Below are positions 26,556 through 35,020 of a stretch of DNA of 64,000 nt, piece after piece. The notes beneath the pieces were generated by a model. That model saw only the letters and a program-made list of their open reading frames with translations, made no database searches and was not told where the DNA came from. The number at the start of each line of letters is the position of its first letter. Within the stretch, counting starts at the first letter, position 1. Source of the DNA: Paenibacillus sp. P25 (GTDB lineage: Bacteria > Bacillota > Bacilli > Paenibacillales > NBRC-103111); the NCBI GenBank assembly GCA_024704175.1, contig CP085629.1:4526001-4590000 (forward strand), given 5' to 3'. The position numbers and the translations under genes were made by a program.

Positions 26556-27248
26556 TCAGGGGTTAAAACGATACCCTACGCCCCAGATCGTTTCGATGTA
26601 CTGCGGCCTGGTCGGGTCGGCCTCGATCTTCTCCCTCAGCTTGCTGACGTATACGGTGACGCCGGCGTTGTCGCCGAGCGATACCAGCCCCCAGATGCTC
26701 TCGAACAGCTCATCCTTGCTGAAGACCCGGTTCGGGTGATCGGCCAGATACACCAGCAGATCGTATTCCCTTGACGTTAGAGGGACCTCCGTCTCATTCA
26801 CGAACAGTTTCCGGGCCAGCTTGTCGATGCGAAGGCCCCGAATCCGGATCTCGTCCTGCGGCTTTCGTCCGTCATCCGCGGTCAGCCGGTCGTAGCGGGC
26901 CAAATGCGCCTTAACCCGGGCCACCAGCTCCCCAACGCTGAACGGCTTCGTGATATAATCGTCCGCACCGAGTCCGAGACCTCGAATTTTGTCGATATCC
27001 TCCCTTCTGGCCGAGACCATAAGGATCGGGATATTCTTCTCCCTGCGGACCTGCCTGCAGATGTCGAACCCGTCCGTCTTCGGCAGCATCAGGTCGAGAA
27101 GGACCAGATCGAACTCCTGCTCCAGCGCTTTCCTAAGGCCCGTGTCGCCGCTCTCCGCGATTTCTACGGCATAGCCGGCGGCCTCCAAATAATCCTTTTC
27201 CACCTCCGCAATGACCTGCTCATCTTCGATAATCAGGATCCGCTTCAC
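26556..27248 (-). CDS. OmpR/PhoB-family response regulator
   Basis: This intact 230-residue protein has a receiver domain: ILIIEDEQVIAEV, phosphoacceptor Asp in LVLLDLMLPKTDGF, then ILMVSARREDID and DDYITKPF. The winged-helix output domain contains VPLTSREYDLLVYLADHPNR and NAGVTVYVSKLREKIEADP, ending YIETIWGVGYRFNP. The GTG start overlaps the histidine-kinase stop (GTGA), so the two are coupled. It probably binds the phased TCTAAA boxes both upstream of the kinase gene (autoregulation) and upstream of the membrane genes that follow. Confidence 0.92.
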   Translation of the reverse strand: MKRILIIEDEQVIAEVEKDYLEAAGYAVEIAESGDTGLRKALEQEFDLVLLDLMLPKTDGFDICRQVRREKNIPILMVSARREDIDKIRGLGLGADDYITKPFSVGELVARVKAHLARYDRLTADDGRKPQDEIRIRGLRIDKLARKLFVNETEVPLTSREYDLLVYLADHPNRVFSKDELFESIWGLVSLGDNAGVTVYVSKLREKIEADPTRPQYIETIWGVGYRFNP

Positions 27249-28712
27249 ATCCGCTCGCCCCCATTCTCCATCTTGGGCAGGGTAAAAGTAATGCAGGTGC
27301 CTTCCCCTCCCGGCTGTCGGCCTCTACGCTTCCGTTCATCCCTTCTACGATTTGCCTTACAATCGCGAGCCCCAGCCCGTCGCCGCCCGTTGCCGTACTT
27401 CTCGACGGCTCCGCCCGGTAGAAGCGGTCGAAAATATGCGGCGCGCCGCGTCTGCGATACCCGGCCCGTTATCCCGGATGTGTACCTCGGCTTCCGTTTC
27501 CCCGTCATACAGCTCCACCGTAATTTCCTTGTGCTCCTTGTCCATGTATTTTAAGCTGTTGTCGATGATGTTCATCCAGACCCTGTGCAGCTTGTCGCGA
27601 TCGGCCGCAACGGGAACCGGCCCGTCCTGCACGCCCGCCAGCTCCAGCCGGACCCCCTTCAACCGCGGATCCAGACGAAGCTCTTTCACGGCGGCCCGCA
27701 AATATTCCGCCAAGTCGACGGGTTCCAGATGAAACGGCGACCGCTTCATATCCAGCTGGGAAAAAAGCAGCGACTCATCGATCAGCCGGTCCATCTCTTC
27801 CGTTTTGCGGGCGATCATGTCCATGTACTTCTCTCGTTTCGGCGCGGTGTCCGCGACGCCGTCCCGAATGCCCTCCACACAAGCCTTGATTCCGGTAATC
27901 GGGGTCTTGAGGTCATGCGAGATGCTGGAGATCAGCCGCTTGCGGTTATCCTCATATCGCAGCTGCAGCCGGATCGATTCGCTGAGCCGCCTCCTCATCT
28001 CCTCAAAGGCCGCCCCGAGCTCTCCGATTTCATCTTTTCGCTGCAGATCCACCTGTTGATCCAAATGGCCCTCTTTCATCTGCTCCGCCGCGCGTCGCAG
28101 CCGGTACAAAGGCTTCACAAAGCTGCGGGAAACCATGAAGGTCAGAATCCCGTTGGTCAGCCCGATGACTCCGAGCAAAGACAGCAAGAGCAGCGGGAAA
28201 AACTTCCTTGCGCTGTCAATGAACGGGGTCATGTCCGATAGCAAGTACACCACGCCGGAGCTCCCATCGCTGAACCGGATATCGAACGCTTCCGCCGCAT
28301 AGCGCCCGTTTATCCGTTTGCCCCACGGATGACGTTCCGGTTCCTCCTGCAGTCTCTCGAGCCGCTCCTTAAGCTCGGCGCTGTCCACCCATGGGGAAAT
28401 GTAGGACGCGCCGCCGCTTCTCATGACGACGAGCCCCGCCTGCGTCCGGTTCAGCTGTTCATCCGCCCGGGCGAGGAATGTGCTGTCGGCGAACCGGTCC
28501 GGGTCCGTCTGCACCGTAAACTTGATACCGGCTAACAGATCGCGGCGCTCATTGCCTATTTTCCAAAAAGGGGGCGGGCCATTCCCGCCGGCGGAACCCG
28601 CCGTATGGCTAAAGAACACGGAAATCAGCCCCGCCGCCACCATCGCGAACAGAACGACCGGAATAAAGGTCATGCCGATATAGGAAAGTAAAAGTCTCAT
28701 CCTGATGGACAT
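27245..28712 (-). pseudogene. Sensor histidine kinase, two frameshifts in the ATPase domain
   Basis: From the ATG at 28712 (AAGGAGG at 6 nt) there is a first membrane helix IGMTFIPVVLFAMVAAGLIS. An extracytoplasmic sensor of about 115 residues follows, then a second helix LLLLSLLGVIGLTNGILTFM. A HAMP domain comes next (KPLYRLRRAAEQMKEGHLDQ), then the H-box SISHDLKTPITGIKACVEG, the N-box VWMNIIDNSLKYMD and the G1 box HIRDNGPGIADAARR. One indel near 27437 hides RFYRAEPSRSTATGG and GLGLAIVRQIVEGMNGSVEA; another near 27300 precedes GTCITFTLPKMENG. Repaired length is about 489 residues. The ligand is unknown. Confidence 0.88.
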
Positions 28713-28764
28713 AGGTGTCCTCCTTGGAAGCCTGCAGTCTGCTGCCTTCATCATAACCGCGAGG

Positions 28765-28803
28765 TCTAAAGCGCCTCTAAACCAAATCTTAAAAAAGCAT
28801 AAA
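28765..28803 (-). promoter_or_regulatory. Phased TCTAAA-type boxes upstream of the histidine kinase
   Basis: TCTAAA at 28765 and 28776, with degenerate copies TCTTAA at 28787 and CATAAA at 28798, again step by exactly 11 bp. The same array occurs before the membrane operon at 26510. This suggests autoregulation by the encoded response regulator. Confidence 0.65.
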
Positions 28804-28974
28804 CACCGTTATATTTGGAGGGGTTTACCACTTAACCAAAAGTTAAAATTGCGCAATACACACTCCATTTGCGCTATTGCACAAATATTTTTCGTTGCCT
28901 GTCGAAAAATGGCGATGTATAATTTGATTCCGAAGGAAATTTTAGGAAATAAGAACTAACAACCAAACAAACGC

Positions 28975-29070
28975 AAATGAAACGGCAAACTTATTGAAAA
29001 ATAAGGACGCAAAGCCACGGGTCTAAGGCGGTTCAACCGTTACGGCGACCGGGTTACCAAAGGCGCAAGG
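28975..29070 (+). promoter_or_regulatory. Cyclic-di-GMP-I (GEMM-I) riboswitch
   Basis: The conserved core is present: AAGGACGCAAAGCCACGGG with TCTAAGGCGG, an internal stem ending in TACGGCGACCGGGTTACC, and the A-rich 5' side AACGGCAAAC that pairs in P1. GACGCAAAGCC and GGGTTACC are the hallmark bases of the GEMM-I aptamer, which binds c-di-GMP. A terminator hairpin follows directly and a chemoreceptor gene starts at 29200. GEMM-I elements commonly control motility and surface genes. The remaining sequence between 28804 and 28974 is AT-rich and holds no gene; a promoter is expected there but I do not single one out. Confidence 0.88.
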
Positions 29071-29099
29071 AAAAGTATGCCCTTTTGGGCTATTTTTTT
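29071..29099 (+). terminator. Expression-platform terminator of the c-di-GMP riboswitch
   Basis: AAAAGTA-T-GCCC pairs with GGGCTATTTTT (one bulged T) around a TTTT loop, and the 3' side runs into T7. It lies immediately 3' of the aptamer and 100 bp before the receptor gene, so the switch acts by transcription termination. Confidence 0.8.
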
Positions 29100-29199
29100 G
29101 TTCAAGGATGTGAGTGCTGGAATTTTTACAATAATCCCCATAAGCTCGAAGTCGTTTATTGCACGGATTGGCCTATCTGAAGAACAAAGGAGACTAGCG

Positions 29200-31224
29200 A
29201 TGAAAAAGAAAATCGATTGGAGAAGCATCGGGTGGAATTGGAAGTGGAACGACTCGGTCAAAAAGAAGCTGGTGATCGCCTTTTTGCTGCTGTCCCTTGT
29301 CCCGCCGCTGTTCACCACGCTCACCTTATCCCAATATTCCAAAACAACCACGGAGAAAGAAGCGCAGGCGAAGCAAACCAATATCGCCGTATCCAATGCC
29401 GCCAATATCGATTATTGGGTGACGCATAAAATTGACGTGGTCCAGGAAATCATGAAGGCTCACCCGGAATTCAAAAACGGCGACGCGAAGCAAATTTTAT
29501 CCGTGCTGAAACAAATCGGCGAGGTCGACAAGGAGATCGAGTACTACGCCTATGTGGATAAAGACGCGAACAGCACCAACTGGGCCGGACAAACGTCCAA
29601 CGTCAAGGACCGGGAGTACTACATCCAGGCGAAGGAAACCAAGAAGCCCGCGATCAGCGACCTGCTCGTCAACCAGAAAACGGGCAAATTCATTATCGTC
29701 ATGGCCATTCCTTTGCTCGACGGGGATCAATTCCTGGGAACGATCAACTGTGTTGTCAATCCGACGATTCTTGGGACCTTCACCAGCGAGAAAAAGATCG
29801 GCCAGTCCGGCCTGTCCTTCCTTTGGTCTACCAGCGGGACGTTTATCGCTCATCCGACCCCGACGCATATCGGGAAAAAGTCGCCGGATCTGTTCCCGCC
29901 GGACCAGGTTCAGGAATTCCAGAATACCGTATTCAAGCAGGACAGCGGCACGCTGGAATTTATTAACTCGCAAGGGATTCCCAAATTGGCGGCTTACAGT
30001 ACGGTGCCTACTACCGGCTGGAAGGTCATGGTCACGATGGATACGAAGGAAGTGTATGCCGGGGTTGACGGCTTCCAGAAAATTTCCTGGAGCATTCTGA
30101 TCGTCGCTTGCGTGCTCGTCGCCCTGATCTCCTGGTATATCGGCCGTCGCATTTCCAAACCGCCGCTGGTTCTGTCCGATGCGCTGGAGCAGGTGTCCAC
30201 CGGCGATTTGACGGTTCGCGTTCATATGAAATCCAAGGACGAAATCGGCCTCATCTCCAGGAATATGAATCAAATGCTGGATTCCGTAAGCTCGATCATT
30301 ACCCAGGTCAGCGAAGTATCGGAGCAGGTTGCAGCCTCCTCCGAACAGTTAACGGCGATCGCCGCACAGCACGTGGAGACCTCCGGCCATATCACGAGGT
30401 CCATTGAGAAAGTGGTTTCGGGGGCCGAACTGCAGACCCAGGCTTCCCAGCAGTCCTCCGTTGCCATGGAGGAAATGGCTACCGGCATTATGCGGATCGC
30501 CGAATCGGCTTCCATCGTGTCCGACGCGACGAAAAGCACGGCAGGCGAAGCCAAGCAGGGCAATGACGTCGTTCAAACCGCCGTGGCGCAAATGGGCCTG
30601 ATTCAGCAGTCCGTTCAAGGAACCGCCGAGGAAATGGCGGCGCTCGGCGAGCTGTCGACGAAAATCGGTGAGATCGTTAACGTCATCCGGGAAATCGCCA
30701 GCCAAACCCAAATGCTGTCGCTCAACGCTTCGATCGAGGCGGCGCGGGCAGGCGAGCAGGGCCGTGGCTTCGCTGTAGTGGCGAATGAAGTCAAGAAGCT
30801 GGCCGAGCAGTCCAACCAGTCCGCTGTAAGCATTGCCGCACTCATCGCCGAAGTGCAGCAGACGACGGATAATGCCATCCAAGCGATGAACGAAGGCGTC
30901 GCCGTCGTCGACCACGGAACGCAGCTCATGAGCCGTGTCGGAGAGGTGTTCGGTACGATCTACAGCGCCGTACAGCAGGTATCCGATCAAATTCAGGAAA
31001 TCTCCGCAGCAACCGAGCAGATGTCGGCCGGCACGCAGCAGGTGACCTCCTCCATGGGCGAGATGGTATCGATCTCGGATCATTCCTTTAACAATGCCCA
31101 GTCGATTGCGGCCGCATCCGAAGAGCAGTACGCATCTATGGAGGAGATCTCCGCTTCCAGCGAAATGCTCAGCAAGATGGCCCAAGAGCTGCAGGAAGCT
31201 TTATCCCGCTTTACCGTAAAGTAA
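29200..31224 (+). CDS. Methyl-accepting chemotaxis protein with Cache sensor
   Basis: This intact 674-residue protein has a basic cytoplasmic start (MKKKIDWRS), a first membrane helix (about 24-45) and a large dCache-type periplasmic domain. The latter has EIEYYAYVDKDANSTNW and REYYIQAKETKKPAISDLLV; a second helix lies near 300. HAMP is next (VLSDALEQVSTGDLTVRVHM), then the signalling domain with its hairpin tip EIASQTQMLSLNASIEAARA-GEQGRGFAVVANEVKKLAEQ. AAAGGAG precedes the ATG at 29200 with 7-nt spacing. It is placed under a c-di-GMP riboswitch and only 44 nt before a sugar-dehydrogenase gene set, so the ligand may be a sugar or its oxidation product (inference). Confidence 0.93.
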   Translation: MKKKIDWRSIGWNWKWNDSVKKKLVIAFLLLSLVPPLFTTLTLSQYSKTTTEKEAQAKQTNIAVSNAANIDYWVTHKIDVVQEIMKAHPEFKNGDAKQILSVLKQIGEVDKEIEYYAYVDKDANSTNWAGQTSNVKDREYYIQAKETKKPAISDLLVNQKTGKFIIVMAIPLLDGDQFLGTINCVVNPTILGTFTSEKKIGQSGLSFLWSTSGTFIAHPTPTHIGKKSPDLFPPDQVQEFQNTVFKQDSGTLEFINSQGIPKLAAYSTVPTTGWKVMVTMDTKEVYAGVDGFQKISWSILIVACVLVALISWYIGRRISKPPLVLSDALEQVSTGDLTVRVHMKSKDEIGLISRNMNQMLDSVSSIITQVSEVSEQVAASSEQLTAIAAQHVETSGHITRSIEKVVSGAELQTQASQQSSVAMEEMATGIMRIAESASIVSDATKSTAGEAKQGNDVVQTAVAQMGLIQQSVQGTAEEMAALGELSTKIGEIVNVIREIASQTQMLSLNASIEAARAGEQGRGFAVVANEVKKLAEQSNQSAVSIAALIAEVQQTTDNAIQAMNEGVAVVDHGTQLMSRVGEVFGTIYSAVQQVSDQIQEISAATEQMSAGTQQVTSSMGEMVSISDHSFNNAQSIAAASEEQYASMEEISASSEMLSKMAQELQEALSRFTVK

Positions 31225-31230
31225 GGCGGG
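31205..31230 (+). other. 10-bp hairpin at the receptor stop codon, no T-run
   Basis: CCCGCTTTAC (31205-31214) pairs with GTAAGGCGGG (31221-31230), one G-U included. The stop TAA lies within the 3' arm. The lack of a following T-run argues against termination; it could stabilise or process a transcript continuing into the dehydrogenase genes. Confidence 0.5.
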
Positions 31231-31268
31231 TCATCATACATCACATACATCAAGGGGAGAAGTGAAGA

Positions 31269-32005
31269 TGTCGGATAAAGGCTCGAATATGTCGAGACGT
31301 AATTTTTTGAAAAATACCGGCCTTGCGCTCGGAGGCGCCATCATCGGCGGTTCCGCCATTGGCGGGTGCTGCTCGGCGGCAAAAAGAAGCAGGAACCGCC
31401 TGCGGCGCCGAAGCCGGCGGAATTCAACCAGGCGCTGATGTATTTTAACCAGGAGCAGTTTCTGATTACGGAGGCGGCGGCCGAGCGGATTTATCCCAAG
31501 GATGAACTAGGACCCGGCGCCAAGGAGCTCGGCGTTGCTTATTACATCGACCACCAGCTGGCAAGTCCTTGGGGCATCAATGCCCGGGATTACATGATGG
31601 GGCCGTTCTTCAAGGGCGAGGCTACGCAGGGCAGCCCAGACCCCGATCAAGCGTGCGGATATCATCACCTTGGGTCTGCAGGGTTTGAAGGATTACAGCC
31701 AGAAGAAATACGGCAAAGACTTTCAAAGCCTGGCCGAGAACGAGCAGGACGAGGTGCTCAAGGTATTCGAGAAAGGCGAGGAATTTGCGCTTGCCGGGAT
31801 TACGACGAAAACCTTCTTCAGCCTCTTCCGCACGTTCACATTGGAAGGCGTCTATGCCGACCCGATGTACGGCGGCAACAAGGACATGATGGGCTGGTCC
31901 ATGCGGAAATACCCGGGGAACCAGATGAGCTACTATGACGTGATCGAAAAAGATCAGTTTATCCAGATGAAACCGCTGAGTCTTCGCGACCACATGAATC
32001 ACTAA
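31269..32005 (+). pseudogene. Gluconate 2-dehydrogenase subunit 3-family (gamma) protein with Tat signal, two frameshifts
   Basis: The start MSDKGSNMSRRNFLKNTGLA, followed by GGAIIGGSAIGG, is a twin-arginine signal (SRRNFLK). After a missing base at 31363-31366 it continues LLGGKKKQEPPAAPKPAEFN, FLITEAAAERIYPKDELGPG and SPWGINARDYMMGPFFKGEA. A second break near 31640 leads into ADIITLGLQGLKDYSQKKYG, then FSLFRTFTLEGVYADPMYG and NKDMMGWSMRKYPG. This is the small gamma subunit of membrane sugar dehydrogenases, which carries the Tat signal and lets the flavin subunit be exported as a passenger. It is 22 nt upstream of that flavin subunit. GGGGAG precedes the ATG. Confidence 0.85.
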
Positions 32006-32027
32006 CCGGAGAAGGGAGTAAGGCACG

Positions 32028-33750
32028 ATGGCAAAGCAATTACCTAAAGTACCTGTCGTTATCGTCGGGATGGGCTGGTCCGGAGGCATTATCGCTTCCG
32101 AGCTGACCAAAGCGGGCATCAAAGTGGTTGGCCTGGAACGGGGCAAAGGAAGAAAAACGGAAGATTATTTTATGGGGCATGACGAGCTCCGCTATACGTT
32201 CCGCCATGAAATGATGCAGGACCTGTCCAAGGAAACCGTGACCTTCCGCAATAACGAGAAAATGCGCGCACTTCCCGTACGCTCTCATGGATCATTCGTT
32301 GTGGGAGACGGGCTCGGCGGATCCGGTTCGCACTGGAACGGGCAAAATTATCGCTTCCTGCCGTACGACTTCGAAATTTACACCAAGACGGTGGAGCGGT
32401 ATGGCAAGGGCAAAATTCCGGAAGGCATGACGATTCAGGACTGGGGCATCACCTACGACGAACTCGAGCCTTATTTCGATAAATATGAGAAAATGGCCGG
32501 CATTTCGGGGGACCCCGAGCAGAACCCGTTAGTAGGCAAGCGTTCCAATCCTTTCCCGACGCCGCCGATGAAGAAAACGCCGACCATGAAAATGTTCGAA
32601 GAAGCTTCGAAGAAGCTCGGGTACCACCCTTACACGATTCCGTCGGCGAATTTGTCCGAGCAGTACAAGAATCCCGACGGGATTGAACGCGCCGCCTGTC
32701 AATACTGCGGCTTCTGCGACCGTTACGGCTGCGAGTACGGCGCGAAGGCCGATCCGGTGGTGACGGTGCTTGCCGGTTGCGGAGAAGACGGGCAATCTGG
32801 AGATCCGTACCATGTCCAACGTAACTCAGGTGCTGAATGACGGCAAGAAAGCGACTGGTGTCGTGTATGTCAACACGCTGACCGGCGAAGAATTCGAGCG
32901 ACCGGCGGATGTGGTCATTTTGTCCGGCTTCGTGTTCACCAATGTGCGCCTGCTGCTGCTGTCCAAGCTCGGCGTGCCTTACGATCCGGTTACGGGCACG
33001 GGCGTCATCGGCAGAAACTACGCTTATCAGGTACAGTCGGCGAAAGCGACCGGATTTTTCGACGATAAAGAGTTCAACCTGTACATGGGTGCCGGTGCGC
33101 TTGGATCGATCTTCGACGATTTCAACGGCGATAACTTCGACCATACGAACTTGAAGTTTATTCATGGCGGCGGGATTCGGATTACGCAAACCGGAGCGCG
33201 TCCGATCGGGAACAACACCGTTCCGAAAGGGACGCCGAGCTGGGGCAAAGAATTCAAACAGGCGTCCATTAAATACGCCAACTCCGTGCTGACGGTCGGC
33301 ACGCAGGGAGCCAACATGCCGTGGAAGCACCATTATCTCGATCTGGATCCAACCTATAAAGACGCTTACGGCCTGCCCCTGCTCCGCATGACCTTCGACT
33401 TCGAGGAGCAGGACCGGGAGCTGGCCAAATTCCTCGGCGAGAAGGCCGGGGAAGTGATGAAGGCGATGAGCCCGAGCAAGATGGAGGTAAGCGGCGAGGT
33501 CAAGGCGTACGACATCGTGCCGTACCAATCCACGCATAATACGGGCGGCGCCATCATGGGCAGCGATCCGAAAACCTCCGCCGTCAACACGTATTCCCAA
33601 ATGTGGGATGCGGAGAATGTATTCGTCGTCGGAGCCTCCTCCTTCCCGCACAACAGCGGCTACAACCCTACGGGGACGCTCGGCGCGCTGTCTTACCGGG
33701 CGGCGGAAGGCATTCTGAAATATGTAAAGCAAGGCGGACCGCTGGTATAA
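32028..33750 (+). pseudogene. GMC-family FAD oxidoreductase (gluconate/sugar dehydrogenase catalytic subunit), one frameshift
   Basis: The N-terminus carries the FAD-binding motif VVIVGMGWSGGIIASEL with no signal peptide of its own. GLGGSGSHWNGQNYRFLP is the GMC signature, and CQYCGFCDRYGCEYGAKA is a Cys-rich motif typical of the gluconate-dehydrogenase alpha branch. One base is missing near 32770, and the frame then continues EKTGNLEIRTMSNVTQ. The C-terminal catalytic block is STHNTGGAIMGSDPKTSAVN with FVVGASSFPHNSGYNPTGT. Total is about 574 residues. It oxidises a sugar or sugar acid and should pass electrons to a c-type cytochrome or cupredoxin. It is likely co-exported with the Tat-tagged gamma subunit. 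Confidence 0.88.
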
Positions 33751-33775
33751 AAATGGTATAAAATGGTATAAAAAT
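33744..33775 (+). repeat. Three tandem copies of GGTATAAAA(A)T across the GMC stop codon
   Basis: GGTATAAAAAT (33744-33754), GGTATAAAAT (33755-33764) and GGTATAAAAAT (33765-33775) follow one another directly. The first contains the stop codon of the GMC gene. The extra units look like recent slippage duplications and supply several TATAAA-like sequences just before tatA. Confidence 0.7.
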
Positions 33776-33807
33776 GAACTGATTCATACGCTTGGAGGTA
33801 GCGACTT

Positions 33808-34008
33808 ATGGTAGGCAATATGGGATTTTCCGGCCTTATTCTGATTGTCATTGTAGCTTTGATTTTCTTCGGCCCTTCCAAGCCGCCGCAGCTCGGCAGA
33901 GCGGTCGGCGATACGCTCCGCGAATTCCGCAGCTCCACGAAAGGCGTATTGGACGATGCGGCGGAGGACGCGAAAGCGGACAAAGCTTCGGAGCAGCACA
34001 AAAAATAA
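33808..34008 (+). CDS. tatA: Twin-arginine translocase subunit TatA
   Basis: This intact 66-residue protein has one N-terminal membrane helix (FSGLILIVIVALIFFG), the hinge FGPSKPPQLGRAVGDTLREF forming an amphipathic helix, and a charged tail ending EQHKK. The FGP element and R-x-x-G-D-x-x-x-E-F pattern are diagnostic of TatA/E. GGAGG is 9 nt before the ATG. No tatC is present in the window. The gene follows a Tat-dependent dehydrogenase, which suggests a dedicated pore subunit for that substrate, as known for other operon-linked TatA proteins. Confidence 0.93.
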   Translation: MVGNMGFSGLILIVIVALIFFGPSKPPQLGRAVGDTLREFRSSTKGVLDDAAEDAKADKASEQHKK

Positions 34009-34198
34009 ATCTGTCAAGCTCACCCCTGAGAACAAGCAGGGCATGCACGGCGTTTCCATCCCTGATTTGAAGGTGAATCTGAACAAAGCGGGCAGCGTCG
34101 AGTTTGTTGCCGACAAGGCCGGCACCTTCGGATATAACTGCTACGTTATGTGCGGCTTCGGCCATGCGACCATGAAAGGAAAACGGATTGTCGAATAG
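34004..34198 (+). pseudogene. C-terminal remnant of a cupredoxin-domain protein
   Basis: Directly after tatA, one frame over, the sequence reads KSVKLTPENKQGMHGVSIPD, then KAGSVEFVADKAGTFGYNCY and VMCGFGHATMKGKRIVE before a stop. The HG-S-P, C-x-x-x-CGxGH arrangement is the copper site of cupredoxins like the CuA domain of cytochrome oxidase subunit II. The signal peptide and first strands are missing, and the reading frame begins within the A6 run (34000-34005) at the tatA stop. A deletion that joined tatA to the middle of this gene fits best. An intact version would have been a plausible electron acceptor for the dehydrogenase. Confidence 0.75.
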
Positions 34199-34224
34199 GC
34201 GTAAGACCGTCTGACCCCTAAGGG

Positions 34225-34269
34225 TCGCTTCTCCTCATCCTGCGGATGATGCGAGAGGCGGCTTTTTTT
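34225..34269 (+). terminator. Terminator of the dehydrogenase-tatA unit
   Basis: A long imperfect hairpin (CGCTTCTC... with the inner stem CTCATCC/GGATGAT, closed by GAGAGGCG) is followed by T7. A smaller GACCC/GGGTC hairpin lies just upstream at about 34213-34226. Confidence 0.75.
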
Positions 34270-34366
34270 CGTACTGGCCGGAAACTTCGCACTACCCTTT
34301 CTCCCCTTCCACTATGCATGTTCCGCCAAGATTTTGCAGATACTACCGGAATGAAAGGGGCAATAT

Positions 34367-34888
34367 ATGGAAATGGTTCATTGGAATATCATCTTGATCA
34401 TTGTTGCCATCAATATCGCCTATGTCTCGCTGTTCACGATGCGCATCATTCTGATGATGAAAGCGCAGACCGCGCTGGCCACACTGCTCAGCATGCTCGA
34501 GGTATTCGTCTATTTGATGGGCCTGAATATCGTCCTGGGCCAGATGGGCGACCCTTGGAATATTGCCGCCTACTGCATCGGCTGGGGGCTCGGCGTCTGG
34601 ACCGGAAGCAAGATCGAGGAGAAGCTGGCGCTCGGCTATGTGACGCTGCAGGCGGTCGTGAATTCCAACGAAACGGAGCTCCCGGTTCAGCTCAGGCAGA
34701 GAGGCTTCGGGGTAACCAATTGGGTAGCCGAGGGCAAAGATGGACCGCGCCTCGTCATGCAGGTACTCGCCAAGCGGAGCAATGAGAAGAAGCCGCTGAC
34801 CGCATTCGAGGAGCTTGCGCCCAAGGCGTTCATCATCTCTTATGAGCCGAAGTTCTTCCGCGGGGGCTTCTGGACCAAACGGCTCTAG
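34367..34888 (+). CDS. UPF0316 / DUF2179-domain membrane protein (YebE-like)
   Basis: This intact 173-residue protein has three N-terminal membrane helices: IILIIVAINIAYVSLFTMRI, LATLLSMLEVFVYLMGLNIV, and AAYCIGWGLGVWTGSKIEEK. A cytoplasmic DUF2179 domain follows (LQAVVNSNETELPVQLRQRG, FGVTNWVAEGKDGPRL). This is the layout of B. subtilis YebE and relatives, whose function is not known. AAAGGGG lies 6 nt before the ATG. It is followed by a terminator, so probably a single-gene unit. Confidence 0.88.
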   Translation: MEMVHWNIILIIVAINIAYVSLFTMRIILMMKAQTALATLLSMLEVFVYLMGLNIVLGQMGDPWNIAAYCIGWGLGVWTGSKIEEKLALGYVTLQAVVNSNETELPVQLRQRGFGVTNWVAEGKDGPRLVMQVLAKRSNEKKPLTAFEELAPKAFIISYEPKFFRGGFWTKRL

Positions 34889-34931
34889 TACCGTTGCCGG
34901 CGGCCGGGTGGAAGCGAAGCACTTATTCAAT

Positions 34932-34967
34932 GGTCCAATAAAATTCACCCGAATTGGATCTTTTTAT
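34932..34967 (+). terminator. Terminator after the UPF0316 gene
   Basis: GGTCCAAT (34932-34939) pairs with ATTGGATC (34953-34960) using one G-T pair, followed by TTTTTATT. Confidence 0.6.
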
Positions 34968-35020
34968 TATCCACTTCCTCCTCTATGATAATCAAAAAAC
35001 AAAACACGGAGGAGATCAGG

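Noticed and set aside
31205..31230. Hairpin at the end of the chemoreceptor gene as an intrinsic terminator
   Set aside because: The stem is good but no T-run follows, so I list it as a hairpin of unknown role instead.
32449..33732. 427-codon minus-strand frame opposite the GMC gene
   Set aside because: Antisense shadow; the plus strand carries the FAD and catalytic motifs of a GMC oxidoreductase.
33999..34008. Programmed ribosomal frameshift at the A6 run joining tatA to the cupredoxin
   Set aside because: The needed shift is +1 while A-runs usually give -1, and the cupredoxin lacks its N-terminal half, so a deletion or indel explains it better. I keep it only as a checkable alternative.
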